NCBI GenBank assembly: GCA_035294725.1 | Contig: DATGKK010000105.1 | Span: 1-18,411, forward strand | Direction: 5' to 3' | DNA: 18,411 nt | Source: DATGKK01 sp035294725 | GTDB lineage: Bacteria > Actinomycetota > Acidimicrobiia > Acidimicrobiales > Bog-793 | Shown here: one piece after another, positions 6,050-12,540 of the stretch | Layout of the letters: each line of letters begins with the position of its first letter | Position numbering within the stretch: position 1 is the stretch's first letter | Notes under the pieces: generated by a model | What the model was told of the DNA's origin: nothing | The model's database searches: none | What the model saw: the letters and a program-made list of their open reading frames with translations, nothing else | Translations under genes and position numbers: made by a program

Positions 6050-6909
6050 GAAGCAACCGACGGCAACTGCGTGCCGACATCTCCGACAGCGAGCTGGCGG
6101 CGATGACGAAGTCCATGGACGAGCTGCACCACGACGAGTCGCTCCCGAAGCTGCGCGCCGCCGTCGCCGAGTGGACCGAGGAGATCGCCGCCGCCTCGCC
6201 GGTGCGCGAGGCTCCCAACCCCTCCCGCCGCCGCTTCCTCATCGGGACCGGGGGCGTCATCGCCGCCGGCGGCCTGCTGGCGGCCTGCAGCAGCACGCCC
6301 GCAGCAGCGCACCACACCCGACGCAAGTCGTCGGGCACAGGGGGCAACTCGGGATCCGGCTCCGGCTCTTCCTCCGGGCTCTCTCCCGCCGACGCCACCT
6401 CGCTCGCCGTCGACGCGAGCATCGAGAACCTGGCGGTGGCCGCCTACACCAAGGGCATCGACGCCGCCACGGCGGGCAAGTTGGGTGCGGTGCCGCCGGC
6501 GGTCCCGGTGTTCGCCACGACCGCGCGCTCGCACCACGCAGCCCATGCCGCGGCCTTCAACGCCGTGCTCACTGCGGCAGGCCTGAGCGCCGTGCACGAG
6601 CCGGACCCGGTCCTCACGCCGGTCGTGACGAAGAAGTTCGCCACCGTGAAGAACGTGGGGGACCTTGCAGAGCTCGCCCTGCTGCTCGAGAACGTCGCCG
6701 CCCAGACCTACCAGGCCGACGTCGGCGGGCTCACGAGCACCCATGCGATCGCCACGACGGCGTCCATCCAGCCCGTCGAGATGACCCACGCGGCCATCCT
6801 CTACTTCGTGCTCGGGAAGTACCCCGGGGCCCAGACGGCGAGCGGCACGCCGCTCGCGTTCAACCCGCTCCAGCTGAGCCGTCCCAACAGCGACGTCTCG
6901 AGCACCTGA
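6046..6909 (+). CDS. Exported ferritin-like lipoprotein B, 287 aa
   Basis: Second ferritin-like protein, starting at a GTG that overlaps the stop of protein A. A charged N-terminal stretch of 60 residues precedes a classic Tat motif SRRRFLIG and the lipobox LLAAC (Cys81). It is therefore predicted to be exported folded and lipid-anchored on the outer face of the membrane. A Gly/Ser-rich linker (about residues 96-112) joins the anchor to the ferritin-like domain. Likely ligands are Glu127 (ASIENLAVAAY), His164/His167 (HHAAH), Glu215 (LLLENVAAQTY) and Glu245/His248 (VEMTH). As in protein A, helix 2 has HxxH, and the second Glu of helix 3 is Gln220. Co-translation with protein A suggests a hetero-oligomer or paired function; whether iron, manganese or another metal is bound is not known. 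Confidence 0.82.
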   Translation: MRSNRRQLRADISDSELAAMTKSMDELHHDESLPKLRAAVAEWTEEIAAASPVREAPNPSRRRFLIGTGGVIAAGGLLAACSSTPAAAHHTRRKSSGTGGNSGSGSGSSSGLSPADATSLAVDASIENLAVAAYTKGIDAATAGKLGAVPPAVPVFATTARSHHAAHAAAFNAVLTAAGLSAVHEPDPVLTPVVTKKFATVKNVGDLAELALLLENVAAQTYQADVGGLTSTHAIATTASIQPVEMTHAAILYFVLGKYPGAQTASGTPLAFNPLQLSRPNSDVSST

Positions 6910-6939
6910 GCTCGTTCCACCCCACCCCCACCCGGGCTT

Positions 6940-6988
6940 CACAGCCGGGCCGGCCGGCGACCCCTCAGGGCCGGCTGGCCCGGCTGTG
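6940..6988. terminator. Strong hairpin, probable bidirectional terminator
   Basis: A 19-base left arm (CACAGCCGGGCCGGCCGGC, 6940-6958) pairs with 6970-6988 across an 11-nt loop, with a single position that would be G-U in RNA. It lies between the convergent ferritin-like lipoprotein and tetR genes. No T-tract follows on either side, so if it terminates transcription it would be the U-tract-poor type common in high-GC bacteria. Confidence 0.7.
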
Positions 6989-7029
6989 GGTTCGAGGATG
7001 GCATCGAGCTGACCCCTGCCCTGGACGGC

Positions 7030-7662
7030 TCAGGGGAGGCGCCTCACTCCCCGTAGCCCGCTCCAGGCGAAGTCGGCAACTCGGGTCGCGAGAAGGACGG
7101 CTTCCTTCTCGGTGTCCTGCTCGCCCGGGCGCCGATGGGCTCGCTGGCGGAGCCAGTGCCTCGTGACGCCCTCGGTCATGCCGACGACCGCGATCGCGAG
7201 GGTGCGCCGGTGGTCCTCTGCGATGTCGGCTTCGATGAGCGGGCTCACGAACTCGGCGATGGCGTCTTGGATCGAGCGCAGGCCGCGGGCGAGCTCCTCG
7301 TCCGGAGGGGCGTCGTAGAGCATCCGCATTGCGGACTGGTTCTCGACGGTGAAGCGGAAGTAGGCGAGCATGCCGGCCTCCACCTGCCGGTGGAAGGCGG
7401 TCTCGCCGAGGGCGGCATCGGCCAGCGCCTGGATGAGGCGGGCGGTCACGTCGTCGATCAGCTCGAGGTAGAGCGCCCGCTTGGAGGCGAAGTGCTGGTA
7501 GAGCAGTGGCTTGGTCACCCCGGCCGCCGTCGCGATGTCCTCCATGGTCGTGGCGGTGAAGCCCGAGTTGGCGAAGGTCTCGAGCGCGACGTCGATCAGC
7601 TGCCGGCGCCGGGTGGCGGCGGAGAGCCGCCGCCGTGGTCGCGTGCCGGGCAGGGTGTCCAT
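7030..7662 (-). CDS. TetR-family transcriptional regulator, 210 aa
   Basis: Dimeric DNA-binding regulator with an N-terminal helix-turn-helix and a C-terminal ligand domain. The HTH is clear at about residues 15-62: RRQLIDVALETFANSGF, TTMEDIATAAGVTKPLLYQH and FASKRALYLELI. The remaining 140 residues are helical, as in family members that sense small hydrophobic ligands; the ligand cannot be predicted. An ATG at 7662 is used. The gene begins 13 bases after the stop codon of the glycosyltransferase, with AAGG just before the start, so the two are probably co-transcribed. Convergent with the ferritin-like gene. No obvious palindromic operator was found beside it, so the target genes are uncertain. 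Confidence 0.9.
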   Translation of the reverse strand: MDTLPGTRPRRRLSAATRRRQLIDVALETFANSGFTATTMEDIATAAGVTKPLLYQHFASKRALYLELIDDVTARLIQALADAALGETAFHRQVEAGMLAYFRFTVENQSAMRMLYDAPPDEELARGLRSIQDAIAEFVSPLIEADIAEDHRRTLAIAVVGMTEGVTRHWLRQRAHRRPGEQDTEKEAVLLATRVADFAWSGLRGVRRLP

Positions 7663-7674
7663 TGGGCTACGACC

Positions 7675-8739
7675 TTACTGCCGGGTCAACTCGTTGGCGA
7701 GCTCCTCGAGCCGCGCAGGCAGTTGCTCTGACGAGAAGCGGACCTTGGCCACGAGCTCGTTCCGATCGAGGACGAACGGGTCCGGGTTCGCAAGGAAGCG
7801 GGCGATGGGCGCAGGGTCCTCGCAGTCGAACCAGCTGAAGCCGTAGCGGCGGAGCTCGGTCGCGACCGGGTACCGCCCGGCAGCGAAGGGTCGCCGGTGC
7901 AAAGCGGCCTCGATGGCGCCGTTGCCGAACCCCTCCCAGCTCGACGGGAGCGCGACGAGATCGCTCGCGGCGTACGCGTCCTCGAGCGTGATCTGGTCGC
8001 CGCCGGGCCTTCCCACCACCACAAGAGCGCCCGAACGGCGCACGAGCTCGTCGAAACGGGGGCGCTCGGAGTCGTCAACCGGACCGAGGAGCCAGTACGT
8101 GGCACGCACGGCCGCCGCGAGGAGCAGACCCCCGGCGACGTTCTTCGAGGCTGCGCCCCGGGTCGGCTGTAAGAGGAGCCGGTCGCCGTCAGAAAGGCCG
8201 AGCAGCGAGCGGGTCCGGTCGCGCCGGCCGGGCGGAGGATCCGGGTCGAACATGTGGTAGATCGTCTCGGCCCGGACCCCGCGCGCCGCGAGCTCGAGCC
8301 GGGACCGCTCGTTCACGGTCACATGCCGCCAGGCCGGGTCGTCCGGCACCGGCGCCTCCGGCGCTCCTCGATGCTGTTCGCGAGCTCCGGGGATGGCTGC
8401 GCCGCCGTCCTGCCACGGCAGGTCGTGATGGCGAAGCAGGGCGCGCCGCCCCCGGAGGAGGTCGGCGATTGCGGGAACGGTACCGAGGTTCTCCACCACC
8501 ACGAGGTCGGCCTTTTCGAGCTGCTCGCGGACGAGGGCGAGCGCAGACGGGCCGAGGGGGCGTTGGCCCGCCCCGTCAAGGGCCGGGGCGAGGTGGTCGG
8601 CGCAGCCGGCGCCGGCCACGGTCGCGACCTCCCAGCCGAGCGCTCCGAACGCGCGCTGCCAGACGGCTGACGCGACCGCCACGCCGTCTCCGGTGCCAAG
8701 TCGGCGGGCGATGAAGAGCACCCTTCGTCGACTCGACAT
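7675..8739 (-). CDS. GT4-type glycosyltransferase, 354 aa
   Basis: Probable retaining glycosyltransferase with the GT-B fold, transferring a sugar from a nucleotide donor to an unknown acceptor at the cytoplasmic face. The N-terminal Rossmann half starts VLFIARRLGTGDGVAVAS. The C-terminal half contains QPTRGAASKN, the region around DAYAASDLVALPSSWEGF, and the GT4 E-x7-E motif as EGFGNGAIEA (Glu269 and Glu277). The ATG at 8739 (MSSRRRVLFI) is preferred over an earlier in-frame start because the hydrophobic first strand then begins the protein. It is divergent from gmd, with 55 bp between starts, which suggests a shared role in making a GDP-sugar-containing glycan. That link rests on position only. 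Confidence 0.8.
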   Translation of the reverse strand: MSSRRRVLFIARRLGTGDGVAVASAVWQRAFGALGWEVATVAGAGCADHLAPALDGAGQRPLGPSALALVREQLEKADLVVVENLGTVPAIADLLRGRRALLRHHDLPWQDGGAAIPGAREQHRGAPEAPVPDDPAWRHVTVNERSRLELAARGVRAETIYHMFDPDPPPGRRDRTRSLLGLSDGDRLLLQPTRGAASKNVAGGLLLAAAVRATYWLLGPVDDSERPRFDELVRRSGALVVVGRPGGDQITLEDAYAASDLVALPSSWEGFGNGAIEAALHRRPFAAGRYPVATELRRYGFSWFDCEDPAPIARFLANPDPFVLDRNELVAKVRFSSEQLPARLEELANELTRQ

Positions 8740-8794
8740 GGGCTGCAGGCTAGGCAGCGGGCCACGGCCCGCCGCCACGGAGTAGAACTAGGCG

Positions 8795-9766
8795 ATGGCC
8801 CGAAAGGCGCTCATCACCGGGATCACCGGCCAGGACGGCTCCTACCTCGCCGAGCTGCTGCTCGGGCACGGCTACGAGGTGGTGGGGATGCTCCGCCGGT
8901 CGAGCACGGTCAACTTCGAGCGGATCGCCCACATCCAAGACGAGATCACCCTCGTGCCCGGTGACGTCCTCGACGAGGTGTCGATGATCGAGGTCCTCCG
9001 GGAGCACCGCCCCGACGAGGTGTACCACCTCGCGGCGCAGTCGTTCGTGAAGACCTCCTGGAGCCAGCCCGTGCTGACCGGCGACGTCACCGCCATGGGG
9101 GTGACGCGGATCCTCGACGCGATCAGGCTCACCGATCCTGAGTGCCGCTTCTACCAGGCGAGCTCGTCGGAGATGTTCGGCAAGGTCCAGGAGGTGCCCC
9201 AGAACGAGGCCACGCCGTTCTACCCCCGGAGCCCGTACGGGGTCGCGAAGGTCTACGGCCACTGGATCACGGTCAACTACCGGGAGAGCTACGGCCTCCA
9301 CGCGTCGTCCGGGATCCTGTTCAACCACGAGAGCCCGCGACGGGGCATCGAGTTCCTTCCGCGCAAGGTGAGCTACGGCGTCGCCCGCATCAAGGCCGGG
9401 CTCGACGACGAGCTCCGGCTCGGCAACCTCGACGCGAAGCGGGACTGGGGTTTCGCCGGTGACTACGTCCGGGCCATGTGGTCGATGCTGCAACGGGACG
9501 AGCCCGGCGATTACGTCGTCGCGACCGGCGAGACTCACTCGGTGCGCGAGTTCTGCGAGGTCGCCTTCGAGCACGCCGGCCTCAACATGGAGCGCTACGT
9601 CCGGGTCGACCCCCGGTTCATGCGGCCGGCCGAGGTGGACCTGCTCGTCGGGGACGCCACGAAGGCCCGGACCGAGCTCGGCTGGAAGACCGAGGTGGAC
9701 TTCCCGGGTCTCGTCCAGATGATGGTCTCGGCGGACATCGACCTCGTGCGCCGGCAAACGGGCTGA
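8795..9766 (+). CDS. gmd: GDP-mannose 4,6-dehydratase, 323 aa
   Basis: Converts GDP-D-mannose to GDP-4-keto-6-deoxy-D-mannose, the precursor of GDP-fucose, GDP-rhamnose and related 6-deoxy sugars. It is an extended short-chain dehydrogenase with the NADP-binding motif GITGQDG (residues 9-15), the active-site SSSE (123-126) and the catalytic pair Tyr148 and Lys152 (YGVAK). The segment NHESPRRG, then RKVSYGVARI, LGNLDAKRDWGFAGDYV and GETHSVREF are diagnostic of Gmd rather than other sugar epimerases. Length is slightly shorter than the usual 340-370 aa. An ATG start follows GGAG with a long 12-nt spacer. No reductase or epimerase that would finish the sugar lies in the window, so those steps must be encoded elsewhere. 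Confidence 0.92.
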   Translation: MARKALITGITGQDGSYLAELLLGHGYEVVGMLRRSSTVNFERIAHIQDEITLVPGDVLDEVSMIEVLREHRPDEVYHLAAQSFVKTSWSQPVLTGDVTAMGVTRILDAIRLTDPECRFYQASSSEMFGKVQEVPQNEATPFYPRSPYGVAKVYGHWITVNYRESYGLHASSGILFNHESPRRGIEFLPRKVSYGVARIKAGLDDELRLGNLDAKRDWGFAGDYVRAMWSMLQRDEPGDYVVATGETHSVREFCEVAFEHAGLNMERYVRVDPRFMRPAEVDLLVGDATKARTELGWKTEVDFPGLVQMMVSADIDLVRRQTG

Positions 9767-9807
9767 GAGCCCGCGGCGCCCGCTTGGCCAGATGCGGGCG
9801 CGGGCTC
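9767..9807 (+). terminator. Hairpin between gmd and ccmA
   Basis: Immediately after the gmd stop, GAGCCCGCGGCGCCCGC (9767-9783) can pair with GCGGGCGCGGGCTC (9794-9807) across a 10-nt loop, leaving a three-base bulge in the left arm. It would separate gmd from the ccm operon, either as a terminator or as an attenuator. No T-tract follows. Confidence 0.5.
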
Positions 9808-9826
9808 CTAGCATGGCGGAAGTCCC

Positions 9827-10483
9827 ATGGCACCTGCCGTCCGCCTACGTGAGGCCGTTGCCCTCTCCGGCCGCTTCCCCCTCCTCGCAGGAGTCTCGCT
9901 CGAGGTCGCGGCGGGGGAGGTCGCGCTCGTCCGAGGGCCGAACGGCGCCGGCAAGACGAGCCTGCTCCGGCTGTGCGCCGGCCTTGTTCCGCTCCACTCG
10001 GGCGAGGCGGTCGTCCTCGGGCACGACCTTGCACGGGACCGGTGGGCGGTGCGCCGGCGGGTCGGGCTCCTTGGGCACCATGGCTTCCTCTACGACGAGC
10101 TCACCGTCGAGGAGAACCTGCGCTACTCGCTCCGGGCGGCCGGGATAGAGCCGTCGGCGGCGATCCCGGCTGCCGCCCGGCTCGGACTCGTCGGCCGGCT
10201 TGGGGCGACGCAGGTGGGCCGGCTCTCGGCCGGGCAGCGGCGGCGCACGGCGCTTGCCGTCCTCGTTGCGCGCGACCCGGAGCTGTGGCTGCTCGACGAG
10301 CCTCATGCCGGCCTCGACCAGGAGGCGCGCGACCTCCTTGACGGCCTGGTGCTCGACGCCCGAGCTCGTGGCCGCACGATCCTGCTCTGCTCGCACGAGC
10401 ACGAGCGCGCGGTCGCGCTGTCGGATCGTGTCGTCGACCTCGCCGGGGGACGGAGCGTGGGGGAGCCGGCCCATGTGGCATGA
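9827..10483 (+). CDS. ccmA: CcmA, ATP-binding subunit of the Ccm ABC transporter, 218 aa
   Basis: ATPase of the CcmAB complex which, with CcmC and CcmD, drives release of holo-CcmE during cytochrome c maturation. All ABC motifs are present: Walker A GPNGAGKT (residues 37-44), signature LSAGQ (133-137), Walker B LWLLDEP (153-159) and the switch His190 (LLCSHEHE). Length matches CcmA. The ATG at 9827 is preceded by GCGGAAG; a nearby ATG at 9813 is out of frame. The C-terminus overlaps the ccmB start by 11 bases. It is the first gene of a nine-gene operon. ABC ATPases are hard to assign alone; the identity rests on the ccmB neighbour. Confidence 0.92.
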   Translation: MAPAVRLREAVALSGRFPLLAGVSLEVAAGEVALVRGPNGAGKTSLLRLCAGLVPLHSGEAVVLGHDLARDRWAVRRRVGLLGHHGFLYDELTVEENLRYSLRAAGIEPSAAIPAAARLGLVGRLGATQVGRLSAGQRRRTALAVLVARDPELWLLDEPHAGLDQEARDLLDGLVLDARARGRTILLCSHEHERAVALSDRVVDLAGGRSVGEPAHVA

Positions 10484-11141
10484 CGCCCTCCTGGTCGCGG
10501 GAAAGGACCTCCGCATCGAGCTGCGCTCCCGGGTGGCGCTCAACCAGGTCGTGCCCTTCGCCGCCGCCGTCATCTTGCTCTTCGGCCTCGCGCTTGGGCC
10601 GGACCGGTCCGTGCTGGCGCCGGCGGCCGCCGGGCTGTTCTGGATCGCCGTGCTGCTCTCGTGCGTGCTCGCCACCCAGCGCAGCTTCTCCCTCGAGGTC
10701 GCGGACGGCACCCGGGACTCGCTGCGGCTCTCGGGTCTCGACCCCGCCGGCATCTTCCTCGGGAAGACCGCAGCCGTGATCGTCCAGCTGCTCGTGCTCG
10801 AGGCCGTGCTCAGCGTCGGCGTCGCCATCCTCTACGGAGCCCGCCTCGGGGGAGGAGCCGTGCTCGTCGCCGCCTGCCTGGCCGCCACCGTCGGGCTCGC
10901 CTCGGTCGGTATCGTCTACGGTGCCGTCGCTTCCGGCCTCCGGGTGCGCGAGACGCTGCTGCCGTTGCTCTTCCTTCCGGTGGCGGCGCCCGTGCTGCTC
11001 GGCGCGACGAAGGCCTGGGACGAGGCGCTGTCGGGCTCGCCCTCGGGTGGGCTCGGGTGGCTGTCGCTGCTCGCCGCGTTCGCGGTGGTCTACGTCGCCA
11101 TCGGCGTGGTGGTGTTCGGCCCACTGCTGGAGGACTCATGA
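10473..11141 (+). CDS. ccmB: CcmB, membrane subunit of the Ccm ABC transporter, 222 aa
   Basis: Integral membrane partner of CcmA. The N-terminal DLRIELRSR and the segment TQRSFSLEVADGTRDSLRLSG are the CcmB family pattern; the latter forms the cytoplasmic loop that contacts the ATPase. Six hydrophobic segments are visible, for example VVPFAAAVILLFGLALG, GLFWIAVLLSCVLAT, VIVQLLVLEAVLSVGVAIL and AAFAVVYVAIGVVVFG. The ATG at 10473 lies inside the ccmA 3' end (11-nt overlap), and the ATGA at 11138-11141 overlaps ccmC. The 222 aa length is normal for the family. Confidence 0.92.
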   Translation: MWHDALLVAGKDLRIELRSRVALNQVVPFAAAVILLFGLALGPDRSVLAPAAAGLFWIAVLLSCVLATQRSFSLEVADGTRDSLRLSGLDPAGIFLGKTAAVIVQLLVLEAVLSVGVAILYGARLGGGAVLVAACLAATVGLASVGIVYGAVASGLRVRETLLPLLFLPVAAPVLLGATKAWDEALSGSPSGGLGWLSLLAAFAVVYVAIGVVVFGPLLEDS

Positions 11142-11866
11142 GGCGATCGAAGACGTTGAGGGTGGTCGGGCTGCTCGCGCTGGTCGGCATCGCCGCCACG
11201 GTGTGGCTCGGGCTCTTTGTCACCCCGAACGCCGTCGGCTTTCCGGACGGTCTCGTGAGGCTCCTCTACATCCACCCTCCGATGGCGTGGGTGGCGTTTC
11301 TCGCCTACGGCATGGCCTTTTTGTCGAGCCTGCTCTACCTGTGGCCGCGCACGAGGGACCCGAGGTTCGACCGTCTCGCCGGGGCCTCGGCCGAGGTCGG
11401 GGTGGTGTTCACGGGCCTCACGCTGGTGACGGGCTCGCTGTGGGGCCGCCCCACCTGGGGTGTCTGGTGGACCTGGGACCCGCTCCTCACTACGACTGCG
11501 CTGTTGTTCGTGCTCTACCTCGGCTACCTGGCGCTCCGCCGGGTGCCCGGGGAGCCCGAGGCGGTGGCCCGACGCTCGGCCATCGCGGCGCTCATCGCCT
11601 TTGTGGACGTGCCGGTGGTCTACTTCTCCGTCGACTGGTGGAGGAGCCTCCACCAGCCGCAGACGCTGAACTTCACGGGGCGGCACCTGTTCGTCCACGG
11701 GATCATGGCCTGGACGATGCTGCTCGGCTTCGTCGCGTTCACCCTCGCCTATGCCTGGCTGACCGCGCATCGCTACCGGCTCGCCGGCCTCGCCGCCAAG
11801 GCCGAGGAGGAGGGGCTGGCCGTCGCGCTGCACGAGCGCCGATCGGAAGCCCGGGTGCTCGTGTGA
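11138..11866 (+). CDS. ccmC: CcmC, haem-handling membrane protein, 242 aa
   Basis: Loads haem onto the chaperone CcmE at the outer face of the cytoplasmic membrane. The tryptophan-rich WWD haem motif is intact (WGRPTWGVWWTWDP, residues 102-115). The two conserved haem-ligating histidines are probably His46 (YIHPPMAW) and either His183 or His187 (RHLFVHGIMAW). Six transmembrane segments can be counted, the last around MLLGFVAFTLAYAWL. A charged cytoplasmic tail of about 30 residues follows. The start overlaps the ccmB stop (ATGA) and the end overlaps the next gene (GTGA). The shorter length and the gene order separate it from the related CcmF further downstream and from System II CcsA. Confidence 0.95.
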   Translation: MRRSKTLRVVGLLALVGIAATVWLGLFVTPNAVGFPDGLVRLLYIHPPMAWVAFLAYGMAFLSSLLYLWPRTRDPRFDRLAGASAEVGVVFTGLTLVTGSLWGRPTWGVWWTWDPLLTTTALLFVLYLGYLALRRVPGEPEAVARRSAIAALIAFVDVPVVYFSVDWWRSLHQPQTLNFTGRHLFVHGIMAWTMLLGFVAFTLAYAWLTAHRYRLAGLAAKAEEEGLAVALHERRSEARVLV

Positions 11867-12075
11867 GCCCCTACATCGAAGCCGGCTACAGCGCGGTGCT
11901 CGCGGTCCTCGGCGGCTACGCAGCAACGCTGATCGGGCGAGAGCGCCGTGCACGGGGACGCCTCGACAGCACACGGCCGGCCCAGCACGAGCAGGCTGCC
12001 GGGAAGCCGGAGCCCACGTCTCCCGCTGCTGCCCACCTTGGCGGGCCGGCCGATCTTCCGGAGCGAGACCGGTGA
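11863..12075 (+). CDS. ccmD: CcmD-like small membrane protein, 70 aa
   Basis: Small single-pass protein in the ccmD position, between ccmC and ccmE; CcmD helps release holo-CcmE from CcmABC. It opens with YIEAGYSAVLAVLGGYAATL, one transmembrane helix preceded by the short aromatic N-terminus seen in the family, then a basic stop (RERRARGRL). A hydrophilic tail of about 35 residues rich in Pro, Ala and Glu follows. The GTG start at 11863 overlaps the ccmC stop, and its own TGA overlaps the ccmE GTG, so it is translated within the operon. Sequence similarity alone is weak in such a small protein; the call relies on position, size and topology. Confidence 0.8.
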   Translation: MSPYIEAGYSAVLAVLGGYAATLIGRERRARGRLDSTRPAQHEQAAGKPEPTSPAAAHLGGPADLPERDR

Positions 12076-12491
12076 CGAGCACCCGGCGCCTCGCCCTCGT
12101 CGGCTTCGTCCTCGTCGCAGCCCTCGGCTTCCTCGTGTACAAGGGCTTGACCTCCGCCCTCGTCTACTTCCGCACGGCCAGCGAGGCCATGGCGCAGCGG
12201 GCGCAGCTCGGGACGTCGGTCTTCCAGCTCGAGGGGACGGTCGTGCGAGGGACGGTGCATCGGGTAGGGGTCGCGGAGGTGAGCTTCGAGATCCGCCAGG
12301 GTGGCGCCACCATCCATGTCGAGAACCGCGGCGACCCGCCCCAGATGTTCCGCCCTGGCCTGCCGGTCGTGGTCGTGGGGCACTTCGTGGCCGGCTCCGA
12401 CCGCTTCGTCTCGGACCAGATCATGGTGAAGCACTCCCAGCAGTACATCGCGGCGCACCCGAACCGGGTGCGAGCGAGCTCGGGTACGTGA
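12072..12491 (+). CDS. ccmE: CcmE, haem chaperone, 139 aa
   Basis: Membrane-anchored haem chaperone that binds haem covalently through a histidine and delivers it to CcmF. An N-terminal anchor (LALVGFVLVAALGFLVYKGL) is followed by an OB-fold beta-domain with FQLEGTVVRGTV, the IHVENRGDPPQMFRPGLPVVV region and GHFVAGSDRFVSDQIMVK. The haem-binding motif is HSQQY, His121-x3-Tyr125, the canonical HxxxY type rather than the cysteine variant known in some bacteria and archaea. The tail after the motif is short (14 residues). The GTG start overlaps the ccmD stop. A 49-bp gap to ccmF follows, the only real break inside the operon. Confidence 0.93.
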   Translation: MTSTRRLALVGFVLVAALGFLVYKGLTSALVYFRTASEAMAQRAQLGTSVFQLEGTVVRGTVHRVGVAEVSFEIRQGGATIHVENRGDPPQMFRPGLPVVVVGHFVAGSDRFVSDQIMVKHSQQYIAAHPNRVRASSGT

Positions 12492-12540
12492 GGGCCGCCG
12501 CCGGCTGCCGCCGCGAGCGGTCACCCGCCGGAGCAGGCCC

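Noticed and set aside
8758..8771. CGGGCC-AC-GGCCCG inverted repeat in the glycosyltransferase/gmd divergent promoter region
   Set aside because: Six-base GC arms are frequent by chance in such DNA; without a second copy it cannot be called an operator.
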